This document shows, one piece after another, positions 1 to 8,025 of a DNA stretch of 50,584 bases (position 1 is the stretch's first letter; every line of letters begins with the position of its first letter). Under the pieces are notes generated by a model. That model was not told the DNA's origin and ran no database searches. It saw nothing but the letters and a program-made list of their open reading frames with translations. The translations under genes were made by a program, and so were the position numbers. The DNA is from Acidobacteriota bacterium (GTDB lineage: Bacteria; Acidobacteriota; Blastocatellia; UBA7656): assembly GCA_040754075.1 (NCBI GenBank), contig JBFMDH010000017.1:1-50584 (forward strand). Direction: 5' to 3'.

Positions 1-84
1 GTAAGACGAAAGGGTAACATCGGGGAATCTCCTTTGGTTTTTGGATAAAGTGAAACTATGGAGATACCCCGATTGAATCCTTAC
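1..84. repeat. Imperfect inverted repeat at window edge
   Basis: The 14 bases at 19-32 pair with those at 60-73 with one mismatch, around a loop of about 27 bases. GTAAG at 1-5 also matches CTTAC at 80-84 in inverted orientation. The structure may continue to the left of the window. It resembles the other intergenic palindromes here, but no clear heptamer unit is visible. It could act as a terminator for a gene to the left. Confidence 0.5.
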
Positions 85-139
85 TTTCAAGTGATTCTCA
101 GAAATTCTTTTTCATGAGGTCTATAGATTAAACTTGGCT

Positions 140-168
140 GGAACTTTTTCCGTAAGCCGGGTGTCTAA
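140..168 (+). promoter_or_regulatory. Putative ECF sigma-type promoter of the sigma factor gene
   Basis: GGAACTT at 140-146 is followed after 16 bases by GTCTAA at 163-168. This matches the usual ECF (sigma-E like) pattern of a GGAAC -35 box and a TCTAA-type -10 box. It lies about 130 bases upstream of the ECF sigma factor start at 298, so the sigma factor probably controls its own gene. The long leader between promoter and start has no obvious structure. Confidence 0.6.
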
Positions 169-297
169 CATAAACGACAAGTGAGGTGAGGGTCATTGCC
201 CGTTCGGTTTGGAGCTAAAACGGCGCTCGGCTTCCTCAGGAACGTGCTTTGACCCGCCTAAAAAACTCACAGAGCGCCAAAGGTCAACAAAAGCCGC

Positions 298-939
298 ATG
301 ATTGCATTAGAGCAAACCACGATTGCTCAGGTCGAACTGGATGCGCAGCCCATAGAAAATCGCTATGAGGCGCAGTTCATCGCGCGTTTGCGCGCTCACG
401 ACCTCGGGGCTTTTGAAGAGTTGGTGTTGCATTTCGAGCGTCCGGTTTATGCCATCTGTTATCGCCTGCTTGGTGATGCAGAGGACGCGCGCGATGCGGC
501 GCAAGAGACCTTTTTGAAAATTTATCGAGGACTCAACAGTTTTCGCGGCGAATCGGGACTAAAGACCTGGATTTATCGCATCGCCATCAATCAGGCAATG
601 AATCAGCAACGCTGGTGGCGACGCCGCAAAAAAGATGAAACCATTTCGCTTGACCTCAGCCGCACCGATTCGGAAACCACTTTCGGCAACACCCTGGCGG
701 GCGCTCATGCGACGCCTGAAGAGCGCGCCATTGAAAGCCAGCGCGAACGCCGCATTATGCGGGCGCTTTCCGAAATCAAAGCGGAATACCGCGCCGCCCT
801 GATGTTGCGCGAAATTGAGGAACTCTCTTACGAAGAGATTGCTGACACCTTAGAGATTTCCATCGGCACGGTGAAATCTCGTATTGCTCGTGGACGCGAA
901 GAGTTGCGCCACAAATTAAAAGATCTGATGCAGCTTTAG
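298..939 (+). CDS. ECF-family RNA polymerase sigma factor
   Basis: This 213-residue protein has the two-domain layout of sigma-70 group 4 (ECF) factors. Region 2 lies at about residues 28-110, with AEDARDAAQETFLKIY and the -10 recognition stretch FRGESGLKTWIYRIAINQA. Region 4 lies at about residues 145-208, with the helix-turn-helix LSYEEIADTLEISIGTVKSRIARGR. It should direct RNA polymerase to a small regulon in response to an envelope signal. The next gene encodes a zinc-finger membrane anti-sigma factor, the normal partner arrangement. A GGAAC/GTCTAA promoter upstream suggests autoregulation. The start is the first ATG of the frame and no strong ribosome binding site precedes it. The N-terminal 25 residues are poorly conserved in such factors and could be shorter. 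Confidence 0.93.
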   Translation: MIALEQTTIAQVELDAQPIENRYEAQFIARLRAHDLGAFEELVLHFERPVYAICYRLLGDAEDARDAAQETFLKIYRGLNSFRGESGLKTWIYRIAINQAMNQQRWWRRRKKDETISLDLSRTDSETTFGNTLAGAHATPEERAIESQRERRIMRALSEIKAEYRAALMLREIEELSYEEIADTLEISIGTVKSRIARGREELRHKLKDLMQL

Positions 940-1046
940 GACAGAAGATTTTGGCTTCGGATGCTTTGAATGAATGGAACTCCCCGCCGGTTTTTAAACG
1001 TTTGCTTTCGGGCAAACCTTTGAAAACGGAAAAAGAGTATGTTGTT

Positions 1047-1856
1047 ATGATTTGCAATGATTTTCAATTAATGGCTTCCGCTTACCTGGACGAGGAACTG
1101 ACCGCGCCAGAAACCGAACACTTTCACGCCCACACGGCATTTTGTTCGGCGTGTCGTGAGCACCTCGAAGAAATTAAACAAACTTCGCTTTTATTAAAAC
1201 AGACACCAACTCCTGAAGTGCCGCGAGAACTGCGCGGTTATGTCATGAATGCCATCGTCGGGCGAGTCAATCACGACATCAGTTTTTTTCAACGACTCAC
1301 CGAATGGTTGTTAAAGATGAATCCGCGACCCTTTTCCATTGCCACAGGTTCAGTGGTCACGGTTATTTTGTTCGCCTTTTTAATGACCGGATTCAAACCG
1401 ATTCCGGTTCCTCATGAGCAATTAGAAGAACTTGATCAAACGGCATCGTTCATTTATCCGATTGTCGGGTCAGCAAAGGAATATTTCAGTTACAACAATT
1501 TGCAACAGGATAAAGACCTGACGGATGCTTCGGCATTGTTTGCGATTCCGCCGCCACCGCCACCGGTCTTTGGTTTGGATTATGAATTGCCGCGTTTGAA
1601 CACCGACCCGATGGTCAGTTTCAGTCACATCGCTTATCAAAAACCTGGCAATGAAGATATGTCCGCCTTGGTCGAAGTAGACCCGAACGGACGCGCGCGT
1701 CTGGTCAACGTGTTTAATGAACCCAAAGACCCTGCGGTTATCGAACAACTCTGGTGGTCGCTTACGAATAATTCGTTTAAACCCGCAAAGGTCGAAGGTC
1801 AGCCGGTCACGACCCACATCGTTCTGCTTTTTGAAAAGATGGATGTCCGTGGATAA
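1047..1856 (+). CDS. Membrane anti-sigma factor with zinc finger and TonB-like C-terminal domain
   Basis: A 269-residue protein whose N-terminus carries the ZAS zinc-binding motif (H29-x3-C33-x2-C36, with C3 near the start), as in cytoplasmic anti-sigma domains that hold ECF factors. One membrane span lies at about 95-115. A proline run (six prolines near 168) leads to a periplasmic C-terminal part at about 190-267. There the pattern VEVDPNGRA...SFKPAKVEGQPV resembles a TonB C-terminal domain. The frame is open from a TTG at 951, but the ATG at 1047 follows a purine-rich site (AAAAAGAG) and places the zinc finger at the N-terminus as usual. It follows the sigma gene by about 105 bases. The TonB-like end may sense an envelope partner; that is inference. 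Confidence 0.85.
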   Translation: MICNDFQLMASAYLDEELTAPETEHFHAHTAFCSACREHLEEIKQTSLLLKQTPTPEVPRELRGYVMNAIVGRVNHDISFFQRLTEWLLKMNPRPFSIATGSVVTVILFAFLMTGFKPIPVPHEQLEELDQTASFIYPIVGSAKEYFSYNNLQQDKDLTDASALFAIPPPPPPVFGLDYELPRLNTDPMVSFSHIAYQKPGNEDMSALVEVDPNGRARLVNVFNEPKDPAVIEQLWWSLTNNSFKPAKVEGQPVTTHIVLLFEKMDVRG

Positions 1857-1869
1857 ATAAACTTTGAAC

Positions 1870-1901
1870 GGAGAGAGCGGGCGAAGTTTTCCGCTTTCTC
1901 C
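1870..1901 (+). terminator. Stem-loop after the anti-sigma gene
   Basis: An 11-base stem (1870-1880 with 1891-1901, one G-T type mismatch) and a 10-base loop start 14 bases after the stop codon. No clear U-run follows, so it may be a weak terminator or an mRNA-end stabiliser rather than a strong intrinsic terminator. Confidence 0.45.
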
Positions 1902-1960
1902 CTTCCGATTTCGATTCAGCCTCGCTTGTCACCAACCCATTTTTAGAGCGCCTGCCTGAT

Positions 1961-1979
1961 GGTTCCGCTTCCCGGAACC
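1961..1979 (+). promoter_or_regulatory. Short perfect hairpin upstream of the TonB-family gene
   Basis: GGTTCCG and CGGAACC form a perfect 7-base stem around CTTCC, about 105 bases before the TonB-family start. Nearby, the string AGAGCGCCTG occurs twice and TCACCAAC twice, so this leader is repetitive. A role as operator or attenuator is possible but not shown. Confidence 0.35.
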
Positions 1980-2085
1980 GCAATCATCAACTCAAGAGCG
2001 CCTGTCACCAACACACGATTTCCGCTCATTGCCCGTTTGCATCGGCTCACCACTCAACGTGTGTTTAATGAAAGGAGAGTTCGTT

Positions 2086-2895
2086 ATGTTTGAAAAATTA
2101 GTGCTATCAAGTAAAGCAAAGCGCCAGGGTCGCACCGGCAGATTTTTTCTGCTGACAACCATGTTTTATTCCTTTGTCGTTGTATCGGCGCTGGTGGTTT
2201 CGGTGGTTGCCGCAAACCCCGCGATATTTGAAAAAAGCGATGTGACACACATTGTTGCTGTTCCTCCACCGCCACTCCCACCGAAAGGGCGCGCGCCTGT
2301 GCAAGAGGCTAATTCAAACCCTGCACCGCAACCAAACCCTTACAAAGTGGCGACCCTTGACCAAATCACGCACCCTGAATCAAACCCCAATATGATTAAA
2401 GCAGGCATAAACCTTCCTACGAACACAATCATCGGTGATGCCGGATCAGAGGGAATCGGCGACCCCAACGGTGTGCTTTATGGAGACCCAGACGGCAGAG
2501 GCATCGGCGTTCCTACAGGTGTTCCTCACGGCGAAGAGATAACCCCACCGCCGCCTGCGCCAAAGCCGAAACCGGAGCCGCCACCGCAGGCGAAAGAACC
2601 GGAAAATAAAATTGTCAGAGTTGCTTCAAGTATTTTGACCGGCAAAGCCCTCACCAGAAAAACCCCCGATTATCCGGCGATTGCCAAACAGATTCGTCTG
2701 GAAGGTTCGATTGTCGTGGAAATCGTTATCTCGCCCGAAGGTCGCGTCGAATCAGCGCGGGCGCTTGGCGGGCATCCGTTGCTCACGAAAGCCGCCGTCG
2801 ATGCGGCATACGGCTGGCGTTTTGAACCGACGATATTAAACGGCACAACCGTGCGCGTGACCGGCGTGATTACCTTTAATTTCAGAATCAATTAG
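2086..2895 (+). CDS. TonB-family energy transducer protein
   Basis: A 269-residue protein with a basic N-terminus, one membrane span at about 19-42, a proline-rich spacer, a Gly/Asp-rich middle (GDPNGVLYGDPDGRGIGVP) and a TonB C-terminal domain at about 195-269 (PDYPAIAKQIRLEG, WRFEPTILNGTTVRV). TonB proteins span the periplasm and pass proton-motive force to outer-membrane receptors. Many acidobacterial paralogues serve unknown envelope tasks. The ATG at 2086 has GGAG eight bases upstream (2074-2077), which decides against the upstream TTG at 2029 and ATG at 2068. No exbB, exbD or receptor gene lies nearby. The preceding anti-sigma gene also carries a TonB-like end, so the two products may act in the same envelope response. 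Confidence 0.88.
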   Translation: MFEKLVLSSKAKRQGRTGRFFLLTTMFYSFVVVSALVVSVVAANPAIFEKSDVTHIVAVPPPPLPPKGRAPVQEANSNPAPQPNPYKVATLDQITHPESNPNMIKAGINLPTNTIIGDAGSEGIGDPNGVLYGDPDGRGIGVPTGVPHGEEITPPPPAPKPKPEPPPQAKEPENKIVRVASSILTGKALTRKTPDYPAIAKQIRLEGSIVVEIVISPEGRVESARALGGHPLLTKAAVDAAYGWRFEPTILNGTTVRVTGVITFNFRIN

Positions 2896-2903
2896 GTAGA
2901 GGG

Positions 2904-3135
2904 TACAGGATATAGAATTCAGGATTCAGGATTCAGGATTCAGCAAGAAGGAGGGTGGAAGGATAACCATGAACTAAGTAGGCAGGAAAAACTTCTTTGA
3001 CAAAAACTATTGGAATTTCTTAGGAAATTCGCGGTTTCGTGTCAAAGAACTTTTTCGGTTCTACTTAATTGAAAACTCTTTTGCTCATTGTTGATCCTTT
3101 CACCTTCTACGTCTCTTCTGTCTGAATCCTGAATC
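2904..3135. repeat. Large nested palindrome with period-7 ATTCAGG tandem repeats
   Basis: Nearly four copies of ATTCAGG run at 2917-2943, with degenerate heptamers before them from 2904. The reverse complement CTGAATCCTGAATC lies at 3122-3135, touching the lepA stop codon. Between them are nested pairs: TAAGTAG 2975-2981 with CTACTTA 3061-3067, TTCTTTGACA 2993-3002 with TGTCAAAGAA 3040-3049, and GAATTTC 3013-3019 with GAAATTC 3024-3030. The whole gap between the convergent tonB-like and lepA genes could fold as one long hairpin and may end transcription from both sides. Confidence 0.75.
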
Positions 3136-4937
3136 TATTCATTCACTTTCAAAACGGCGAGGAAAGCTTCCTGCGGGATTTCAACTTTGCCGACGCGCTT
3201 CATGCGCTTTTTGCCCTCTTTCTGTTTTTCGAGCAGTTTGCGTTTGCGGGTGATGTCGCCGCCGTAACATTTCGCCAGAACATTTTTGCCAATGGCTTTG
3301 ACGGTTTCGCGGGCAATCACTTTGTTCCCAATAGCGGCTTGAATCGGCACTTCAAAAAGTTGGCGTGGAATCAGTTTGCGCATCTTTTCAACTAAAATTT
3401 TGCCGCGTGAATAAGCGAACTCCTTATGCACAATGAGCGACAAAGCGTCCACCTGTTCGCCCGCAACCAAGATGTCGAGTTTGACCATATCGCCTTCACG
3501 ATAACCGATGAGTTCGTAATCAAACGACGCATAACCGCGCGACACGGTTTTCAAACGGTCATAAAAATCGAGCATGATTTCGGCAAGCGGAATTTCATAG
3601 GTGAGCAATACCCGTTTGGTCGCGGGGTATTCAAAGCCTATCTGGACGCCGCGTTTTTCTTCCAGAAGCGCAAACAACTGCCCGACGAATTCGTCATTGC
3701 ACATAATCATGGCGCGAATGTACGGCTCTTCAATCATGGCAATTTTTCCGGGGTCGGGCAGGCGTGACGGGCTATCGATTTCCAACACTTCGCCTGATGT
3801 CGTGGTCACGCGATAACGCACGTTTGGCGCAGTAGTAATTAAATCCAAATCGAATTCGCGCTCCAAACGCTCCTGCACGATTTCCATGTGCAGGAGTCCC
3901 AGAAAGCCGCAACGAAACCCGAACCCTAAAGCCGCCGATGATTCCGGCTCATAAAAAAATGATGAATCGTTCAGACGCAGTTTATCGAGCGCATCGCGCA
4001 ACTCTTCATACTTATTCGACTCGACCGGATACAGCCCCGCAAAGACCATCGGTTTGATACGTTTGAATCCGGGAAATGGGATTGCGGTCGGGCGCGCGGC
4101 TTCGGTGACGGTGTCACCGATTTCAACATCGGCGACGGTCTTGATGGCGGCGGTGAAAAAGCCGACTTCACCGGCGCTGAGTTGATCAATCTCGCGCGGT
4201 TTCGGCGTCAACACGCCGAGCGAATCAATCAAATAATCTTTCTGCGTGTCCATAAAGCGCACACGCATGCCTTTTTTAAGCACGCCGTCAATCAAACGCA
4301 CGAGGACAACCACGCCACGGTAGCTATCGAACCACGAATCGAAAATCAACGCCTTGAGCGAGGTATCGGTTTCGCCTGTGGGCGGCGGCACGTCGCGCAC
4401 GATGGCTTCCAGAACTTCATCAATGCCTAGCCCCATTTTCGCAGAGATGTTTACGGCATTTTCGGTTTCAAGCCCGATGGTGTGTTCAATCTCTTCGCGC
4501 ACGCGCTCGGGTTCCGCGCCCGGTAAATCAATTTTATTAATCACCGGAATCAAATTGAGGTTATGATCAAGCGCAAGGTAGGTGTTGGCAAGCGTCTGCG
4601 CTTCGACGCCCTGCGAAGCGTCAACGACAAGCAGCGCGCCTTCACAAGCCGAAAGCGAACGCGAAACTTCGTAAGAAAAATCGACGTGACCGGGCGTGTC
4701 AATGAGATTGAGAATGTAATCGCGCCCGTCTTTAGCTTGGTAATTGAGGCGCACCGCATGGGCTTTGATGGTGATGCCGCGCTCGCGTTCGAGGTCCATC
4801 GCGTCTAAAACTTGTTCACTCATTTCGCGTTGCGAAAGCGCCCCCGTGAATTCGAGCAAGCGATCAGCCAGCGTGCTTTTGCCGTGGTCAATGTGAGCAA
4901 TAATCGAAAAATTTCTAATGTGTGATAAATCGGACAT
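3135..4937 (-). CDS. lepA: Elongation factor 4 (LepA GTPase)
   Basis: A full-length 600-residue LepA. The G domain shows the P-loop AHIDHGKST (about 14-22), switch [16 protein letters not shown] and NKID. EF-G-like domains follow, and then the LepA-specific C-terminal region with [28 protein letters not shown]. LepA is a ribosome-binding GTPase that can back-translocate ribosomes and influences initiation and ribosome assembly. Length and all motifs match the family, so the gene looks intact. The start ATG at 4937 has only a weak ribosome binding site. The gene stands alone in orientation relative to the TonB-family gene (convergent) and lies downstream of the VWA gene in the opposite sense of reading order, separated by a palindrome at 4945-5022. 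Confidence 0.98.
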   Translation of the reverse strand: MSDLSHIRNFSIIAHIDHGKSTLADRLLEFTGALSQREMSEQVLDAMDLERERGITIKAHAVRLNYQAKDGRDYILNLIDTPGHVDFSYEVSRSLSACEGALLVVDASQGVEAQTLANTYLALDHNLNLIPVINKIDLPGAEPERVREEIEHTIGLETENAVNISAKMGLGIDEVLEAIVRDVPPPTGETDTSLKALIFDSWFDSYRGVVVLVRLIDGVLKKGMRVRFMDTQKDYLIDSLGVLTPKPREIDQLSAGEVGFFTAAIKTVADVEIGDTVTEAARPTAIPFPGFKRIKPMVFAGLYPVESNKYEELRDALDKLRLNDSSFFYEPESSAALGFGFRCGFLGLLHMEIVQERLEREFDLDLITTAPNVRYRVTTTSGEVLEIDSPSRLPDPGKIAMIEEPYIRAMIMCNDEFVGQLFALLEEKRGVQIGFEYPATKRVLLTYEIPLAEIMLDFYDRLKTVSRGYASFDYELIGYREGDMVKLDILVAGEQVDALSLIVHKEFAYSRGKILVEKMRKLIPRQLFEVPIQAAIGNKVIARETVKAIGKNVLAKCYGGDITRKRKLLEKQKEGKKRMKRVGKVEIPQEAFLAVLKVNE

Positions 4938-4944
4938 CTTAATC

Positions 4945-5022
4945 GTTTCTAGTCTACAGTTTGAATTTTTAGTTTACACGAACTTCAAAGCATAACCTAA
5001 CTGGAAACTGGAAACCAGAAAC
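4945..5022. repeat. Inverted repeat with CTGGAAA heptamers upstream of lepA
   Basis: The 18 bases at 4945-4962 match the reverse complement of 5005-5022 at 15 positions. The right arm holds the heptamers CTGGAAA, CTGGAAA and CCAGAAA in tandem. It fills the space between the stop codon of the VWA gene and the lepA start, so it lies in the lepA leader or at the VWA mRNA end. Confidence 0.65.
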
Positions 5023-5024
5023 TC

Positions 5025-5981
5025 TTACTTGGCAAAATAGCCTTCGCGGGTGCGGGCTTTGAGTTTCATATTTTGGGTGGTGGAATCTTTCGTAGATACT
5101 TCTTGTACTGGTGAAGGGGAAACGATGACTTTAATTTTGTGATATTTGTTGTCAGAAATAATTGGATTGAATCCGATAGTGTATTGATTCTGCAATTCCA
5201 AAGATATTTCTTGAACTGCCTCGTCAAACTTCTTTGATTGAGTCGGGATATAAGATTTGCCGCCAGAAATCCGAGCTAACTCTTCAAGTACTTCTCGCCC
5301 AAAACCGGTTAATGGTTCGTAAAAGAAATCCCTTACGCCAAGCGAATAAATCATTACTTCCGATTGCCGTAAAAGTTTTTTTAAGTCTTCAAAACTTTTT
5401 TTAGAATAGCTATCTTCCCCATCGCTAATTAAAAAAATTACCCGCTTCGCTGTAGTAACCTTTCCTTGCATTAATTTTTTTACTGCTTCGTAACAGGTGT
5501 CAAATAGGCTACCTCTTCGTTTTGGTCTTGCTACTGCCTGATTCAAAGCTGTTTTTATAGTTTCAATATTTTTTGTCCAATCAGCCAATAACCGAGGCTC
5601 TTCCTGAAAGCTCATAACAAAATAATTATTGGATGAGTGACCTTGGCTAACAAATTTCAAGAGTGCGGTTTGTATGGTCGTTACTTTGTCTTTATGAGAT
5701 TGCATTGAACCAGAAGCGTCAATTACCAATCCTATGCTTGTGGGGACGTGCTGCCCTGCGAAAAAGGTAATGTCTTGTTTTTCATCTTCAGAAAAAACCG
5801 TGAATGCTTCTTTAGGTAATCCTTCAACTATGGATTTTTTCTTCTCATCGGAAACTGTGACGTGAATTAAATGGCTGTAAGCTGAATTCTGTTTTTGATA
5901 AGCAGTTTGAGGTAGGCAGAGACACACAAGACCTAACCAAGAGATGAGAACCAAGCTAATCAATCGCAATGGCTTGTTCAT
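5025..5981 (-). CDS. Secreted VWFA-related domain protein
   Basis: About 318 residues, starting with an export signal or membrane anchor (KPLRLISLVLISWLGLVCLC). Most of the rest is a von Willebrand factor A domain. The metal-ion adhesion site DASGSMQ lies near residue 90 and the matching Thr/Asp loops follow (SDGEDSY). The pattern agrees with the VWFA-related domain family common in Acidobacteria (TIGR03436 type), ending with YTIGFNP. Such proteins probably bind surface partners, but their role is unknown. The ATG at 5981 has GGGG ten bases upstream; a GTG at 5987 is also possible. The gene is visibly more AT-rich, with more AAA/TTT codons, than lepA and the ROK gene beside it, so it may have a different history. 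Confidence 0.85.
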   Translation of the reverse strand: MNKPLRLISLVLISWLGLVCLCLPQTAYQKQNSAYSHLIHVTVSDEKKKSIVEGLPKEAFTVFSEDEKQDITFFAGQHVPTSIGLVIDASGSMQSHKDKVTTIQTALLKFVSQGHSSNNYFVMSFQEEPRLLADWTKNIETIKTALNQAVARPKRRGSLFDTCYEAVKKLMQGKVTTAKRVIFLISDGEDSYSKKSFEDLKKLLRQSEVMIYSLGVRDFFYEPLTGFGREVLEELARISGGKSYIPTQSKKFDEAVQEISLELQNQYTIGFNPIISDNKYHKIKVIVSPSPVQEVSTKDSTTQNMKLKARTREGYFAK

Positions 5982-6010
5982 ACTCACAAATCCCCTTTTG
6001 CCGCTATCTC

Positions 6011-6976
6011 TTACTTCGCGTAATCGCGTCCGATGAGGGCTGCGCCGATGACGCCGGCTGCGGCTCCGAGTTCGGCGAGTACAATTTCACAATTATTAAA
6101 CGACGGCGGGAAAGCCCGGCGGCGCGTTTCACTGGTTGTCGGTTTCAAAATCAAATTGCCTGCCGCCATCACCCCGCCGCCAAGCACGACCATTTCAACG
6201 TTCAACAAATTAACCACCGCCGCAATCGCAATGCCTAAAAACATGCCGGTGCGTTCCATAATCAACTGCGCCATTTCGTCGCCGTTTTGCGCCGCAACGC
6301 CAATGTCTTCGGCGGTCATTTCGCGGTCACGCGGGATGGCAAGCAGTGAAAGCGAACTGGTGCGGTCGCGTTGCAGTCTGGCGCGCATACGTCGCACAAT
6401 GTTGGGCGCAGAGGCAATGGTTTCCAAACAACCGACATTGCCGCAGCCGCATTCGATACCTTCGGGGTCAATCGTCATGTGCCCGAATTCGCCCGCAAAC
6501 CCGGTCGCGCCGCGATAAATTTTGCCGTCCATAATCAGCCCCGCGCCGACGCCTGTGCCAAGAGTTACGAAGAACACATCTTTTTTATCGCGCGCCGCGC
6601 CCGCTTTGAGTTCCGCATAAGCCGCGGCGTTCGCGTCATTATCAATCGTCACCGGGAGTTTGGTCGCTTCGCTGAGGCGACCGGGAATATCAATCTCGCT
6701 TAAATTGGGCAAGTTGGGCATGGTCTCTATGCGGTTGGTTTTGATGTTGACGAGTCCCGGCACCCCTATGCCGATGGTTGCGGCGCGACTTTCCGATTGT
6801 TGTTGCAGGTGTTTGGTAAATTCGATGATTTGCGCGAGAAGTTTTTCGGAATCATTTTTTTCCGTATCGACGCGCGTTTCGTAAACGATGTTACCCGCGT
6901 CGTCAACGAGCGCGCCTTTGATGGTAGTTCCGCCGAGGTCTATACCGATAAATAGTTTGTCATTTTGTTCTGTCAT
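6011..6976 (-). CDS. ROK family sugar kinase (glucokinase-like)
   Basis: A 321-residue ROK-family protein. The ATP-binding motif GIDLGGTTIKGAL is at about 10-22. DNDANAAAYAE contains the catalytic-base region. GHMTIDPEGIECGCGNVGCLE gives the ROK zinc site (CxCGxxGCxE), and GGGV lies near the C-terminus. There is no N-terminal DNA-binding helix-turn-helix, so it is a kinase rather than a ROK repressor. It probably phosphorylates glucose or a related hexose for glycolysis. The ATG has AGGA eight bases upstream. It precedes the VWA gene by 29 bases in the same direction, so the two could share a transcript, although their functions show no clear link. Confidence 0.93.
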   Translation of the reverse strand: MTEQNDKLFIGIDLGGTTIKGALVDDAGNIVYETRVDTEKNDSEKLLAQIIEFTKHLQQQSESRAATIGIGVPGLVNIKTNRIETMPNLPNLSEIDIPGRLSEATKLPVTIDNDANAAAYAELKAGAARDKKDVFFVTLGTGVGAGLIMDGKIYRGATGFAGEFGHMTIDPEGIECGCGNVGCLETIASAPNIVRRMRARLQRDRTSSLSLLAIPRDREMTAEDIGVAAQNGDEMAQLIMERTGMFLGIAIAAVVNLLNVEMVVLGGGVMAAGNLILKPTTSETRRRAFPPSFNNCEIVLAELGAAAGVIGAALIGRDYAK

Positions 6977-7302
6977 AAAAGCAATCCTTAGCGTGTCGAT
7001 TCGGAAAACGCTGCCTTAGATGCGGATATTTAATTTGATGAATGCGTCGTTTCAGAATTTTTACGACCCGCGCTCTCGAATCTTTATTGATTTCCCTGCT
7101 TTGTCCGCGAAAAATTAATTAAGAGTTCAGAATTGAATCGGAAAGCTGAGCATAACAAAGGCTTAAAATGGATGTCAATTTTCGCTCCCATAAGCTACAA
7201 TCTCACGCCACGTAAATCAGGCTGCGCGTAGTTACCAGCTATTTTTTATGGCTGAAATTCATAATTCAAACTTACGACGCGCAATATTTTTCATAACGTT
7301 CA
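6977..7302. other. Divergent intergenic region, no gene seen
   Basis: This 326-base AT-rich gap separates the divergent ROK and DedA genes and must hold promoters for both. TACAAT at 7196-7201 could be a -10 box toward the DedA gene, but the matching -35 (TGTCAA at 7173-7178) is poor. No repeat, RNA gene or open frame with support was found. Confidence 0.4.
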
Positions 7303-7905
7303 ATGGAAGACATAATCAAACAATACGGACTGTGGGCGGTTTTTTTCGGCACCATGATTGAAGGCGACCTGACGCTGCTGTTTGCAGGGGTGCTGGCGAA
7401 AACCGGACTGTTTTCTTTTCGAGACGCATTCTTAGTTGGCACCGCCGGCGGCGTGGTTGGCGATTCCATTACCTATTGGATTGGCTCGCGCTTTCGCGGC
7501 AAAGCTCGCTCACTAAGATTTTTCGTCCGCGCCAAACCACGCATTGAAATGTTGATGCGCCATTTCGGGGTGGCGTCGGTGTTTATCGTCAAATATGTTT
7601 ATGGACTGAGAACCGCAAGCGCCATGTTCTGGGGCTTGGCGCATTTCGGCAGGGTCAGGTTTTTGGTTTTAACCCTGCTCAGTTGCGGCGCGTGGGTCGG
7701 CATACTTGCAGGCATCGGATTTACTTTTGCAACCGGCATTGAAAAACTCACGGGCGATCTCAAACGCATTCAAATCATTCTGCTGGTGGTGGTCGGCATC
7801 ATTTTGCTGTTTTATGCCATCGGCAAATTCGAGCATAAAATCGAAGAGAAGGTCATCGAAGAAGAACTCGAAGAAGAAAAACTGAAATCCGGTGAAGCTT
7901 CGTAA
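7303..7905 (+). CDS. DedA family membrane protein
   Basis: A 200-residue membrane protein of the DedA/VTT (SNARE-associated) family. It has the family's F/YGLWAVFFGTMIEGD opening, the glycine-rich re-entrant segment GTAGGVVGDSITYWIGSRFRG, the conserved basic RFGV/KYVYGLR region around residues 85-105, and two further hydrophobic segments. DedA proteins are inner-membrane transporters implicated in flipping undecaprenyl phosphate or phospholipids and in maintaining the proton-motive force. The C-terminal 30 residues are highly charged (KIEEKVIEEELEEEK) and probably form a cytoplasmic helix. No strong ribosome binding site precedes the ATG. Divergent from the ROK gene and followed after about 120 bases by the kinase pair. 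Confidence 0.9.
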   Translation: MEDIIKQYGLWAVFFGTMIEGDLTLLFAGVLAKTGLFSFRDAFLVGTAGGVVGDSITYWIGSRFRGKARSLRFFVRAKPRIEMLMRHFGVASVFIVKYVYGLRTASAMFWGLAHFGRVRFLVLTLLSCGAWVGILAGIGFTFATGIEKLTGDLKRIQIILLVVVGIILLFYAIGKFEHKIEEKVIEEELEEEKLKSGEAS

Positions 7906-7942
7906 TATCTGAGCGTGATGCAACCCCGTGCCGCTTTTAACA

Positions 7943-7972
7943 CTGACTGGCTCCCCATTTGTGGTTTATACT
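7943..7972 (+). promoter_or_regulatory. Possible sigma-70 promoter for the first kinase gene
   Basis: CTGACT at 7943-7948 and TATACT at 7967-7972 are separated by 18 bases, close to the TTGACA/TATAAT pattern. The TTG start of the kinase gene is 54 bases downstream. Read by eye only. Confidence 0.35.
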
Positions 7973-8025
7973 TTTAAAACATTCCGGGCGCGCGTGTTGG
8001 CAGATTGGTTTCGAGGTAAATCGGC

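Noticed and set aside
2904-3135. Tandem repeats as a CRISPR array.
   Set aside because: Units of 7 bases directly abut without unique spacers, so this is not a CRISPR array. The same holds for the other heptamer tracts.
6977-7302. A riboswitch or small RNA in the ROK/DedA gap.
   Set aside because: No conserved stem or known riboswitch core could be made out by eye.
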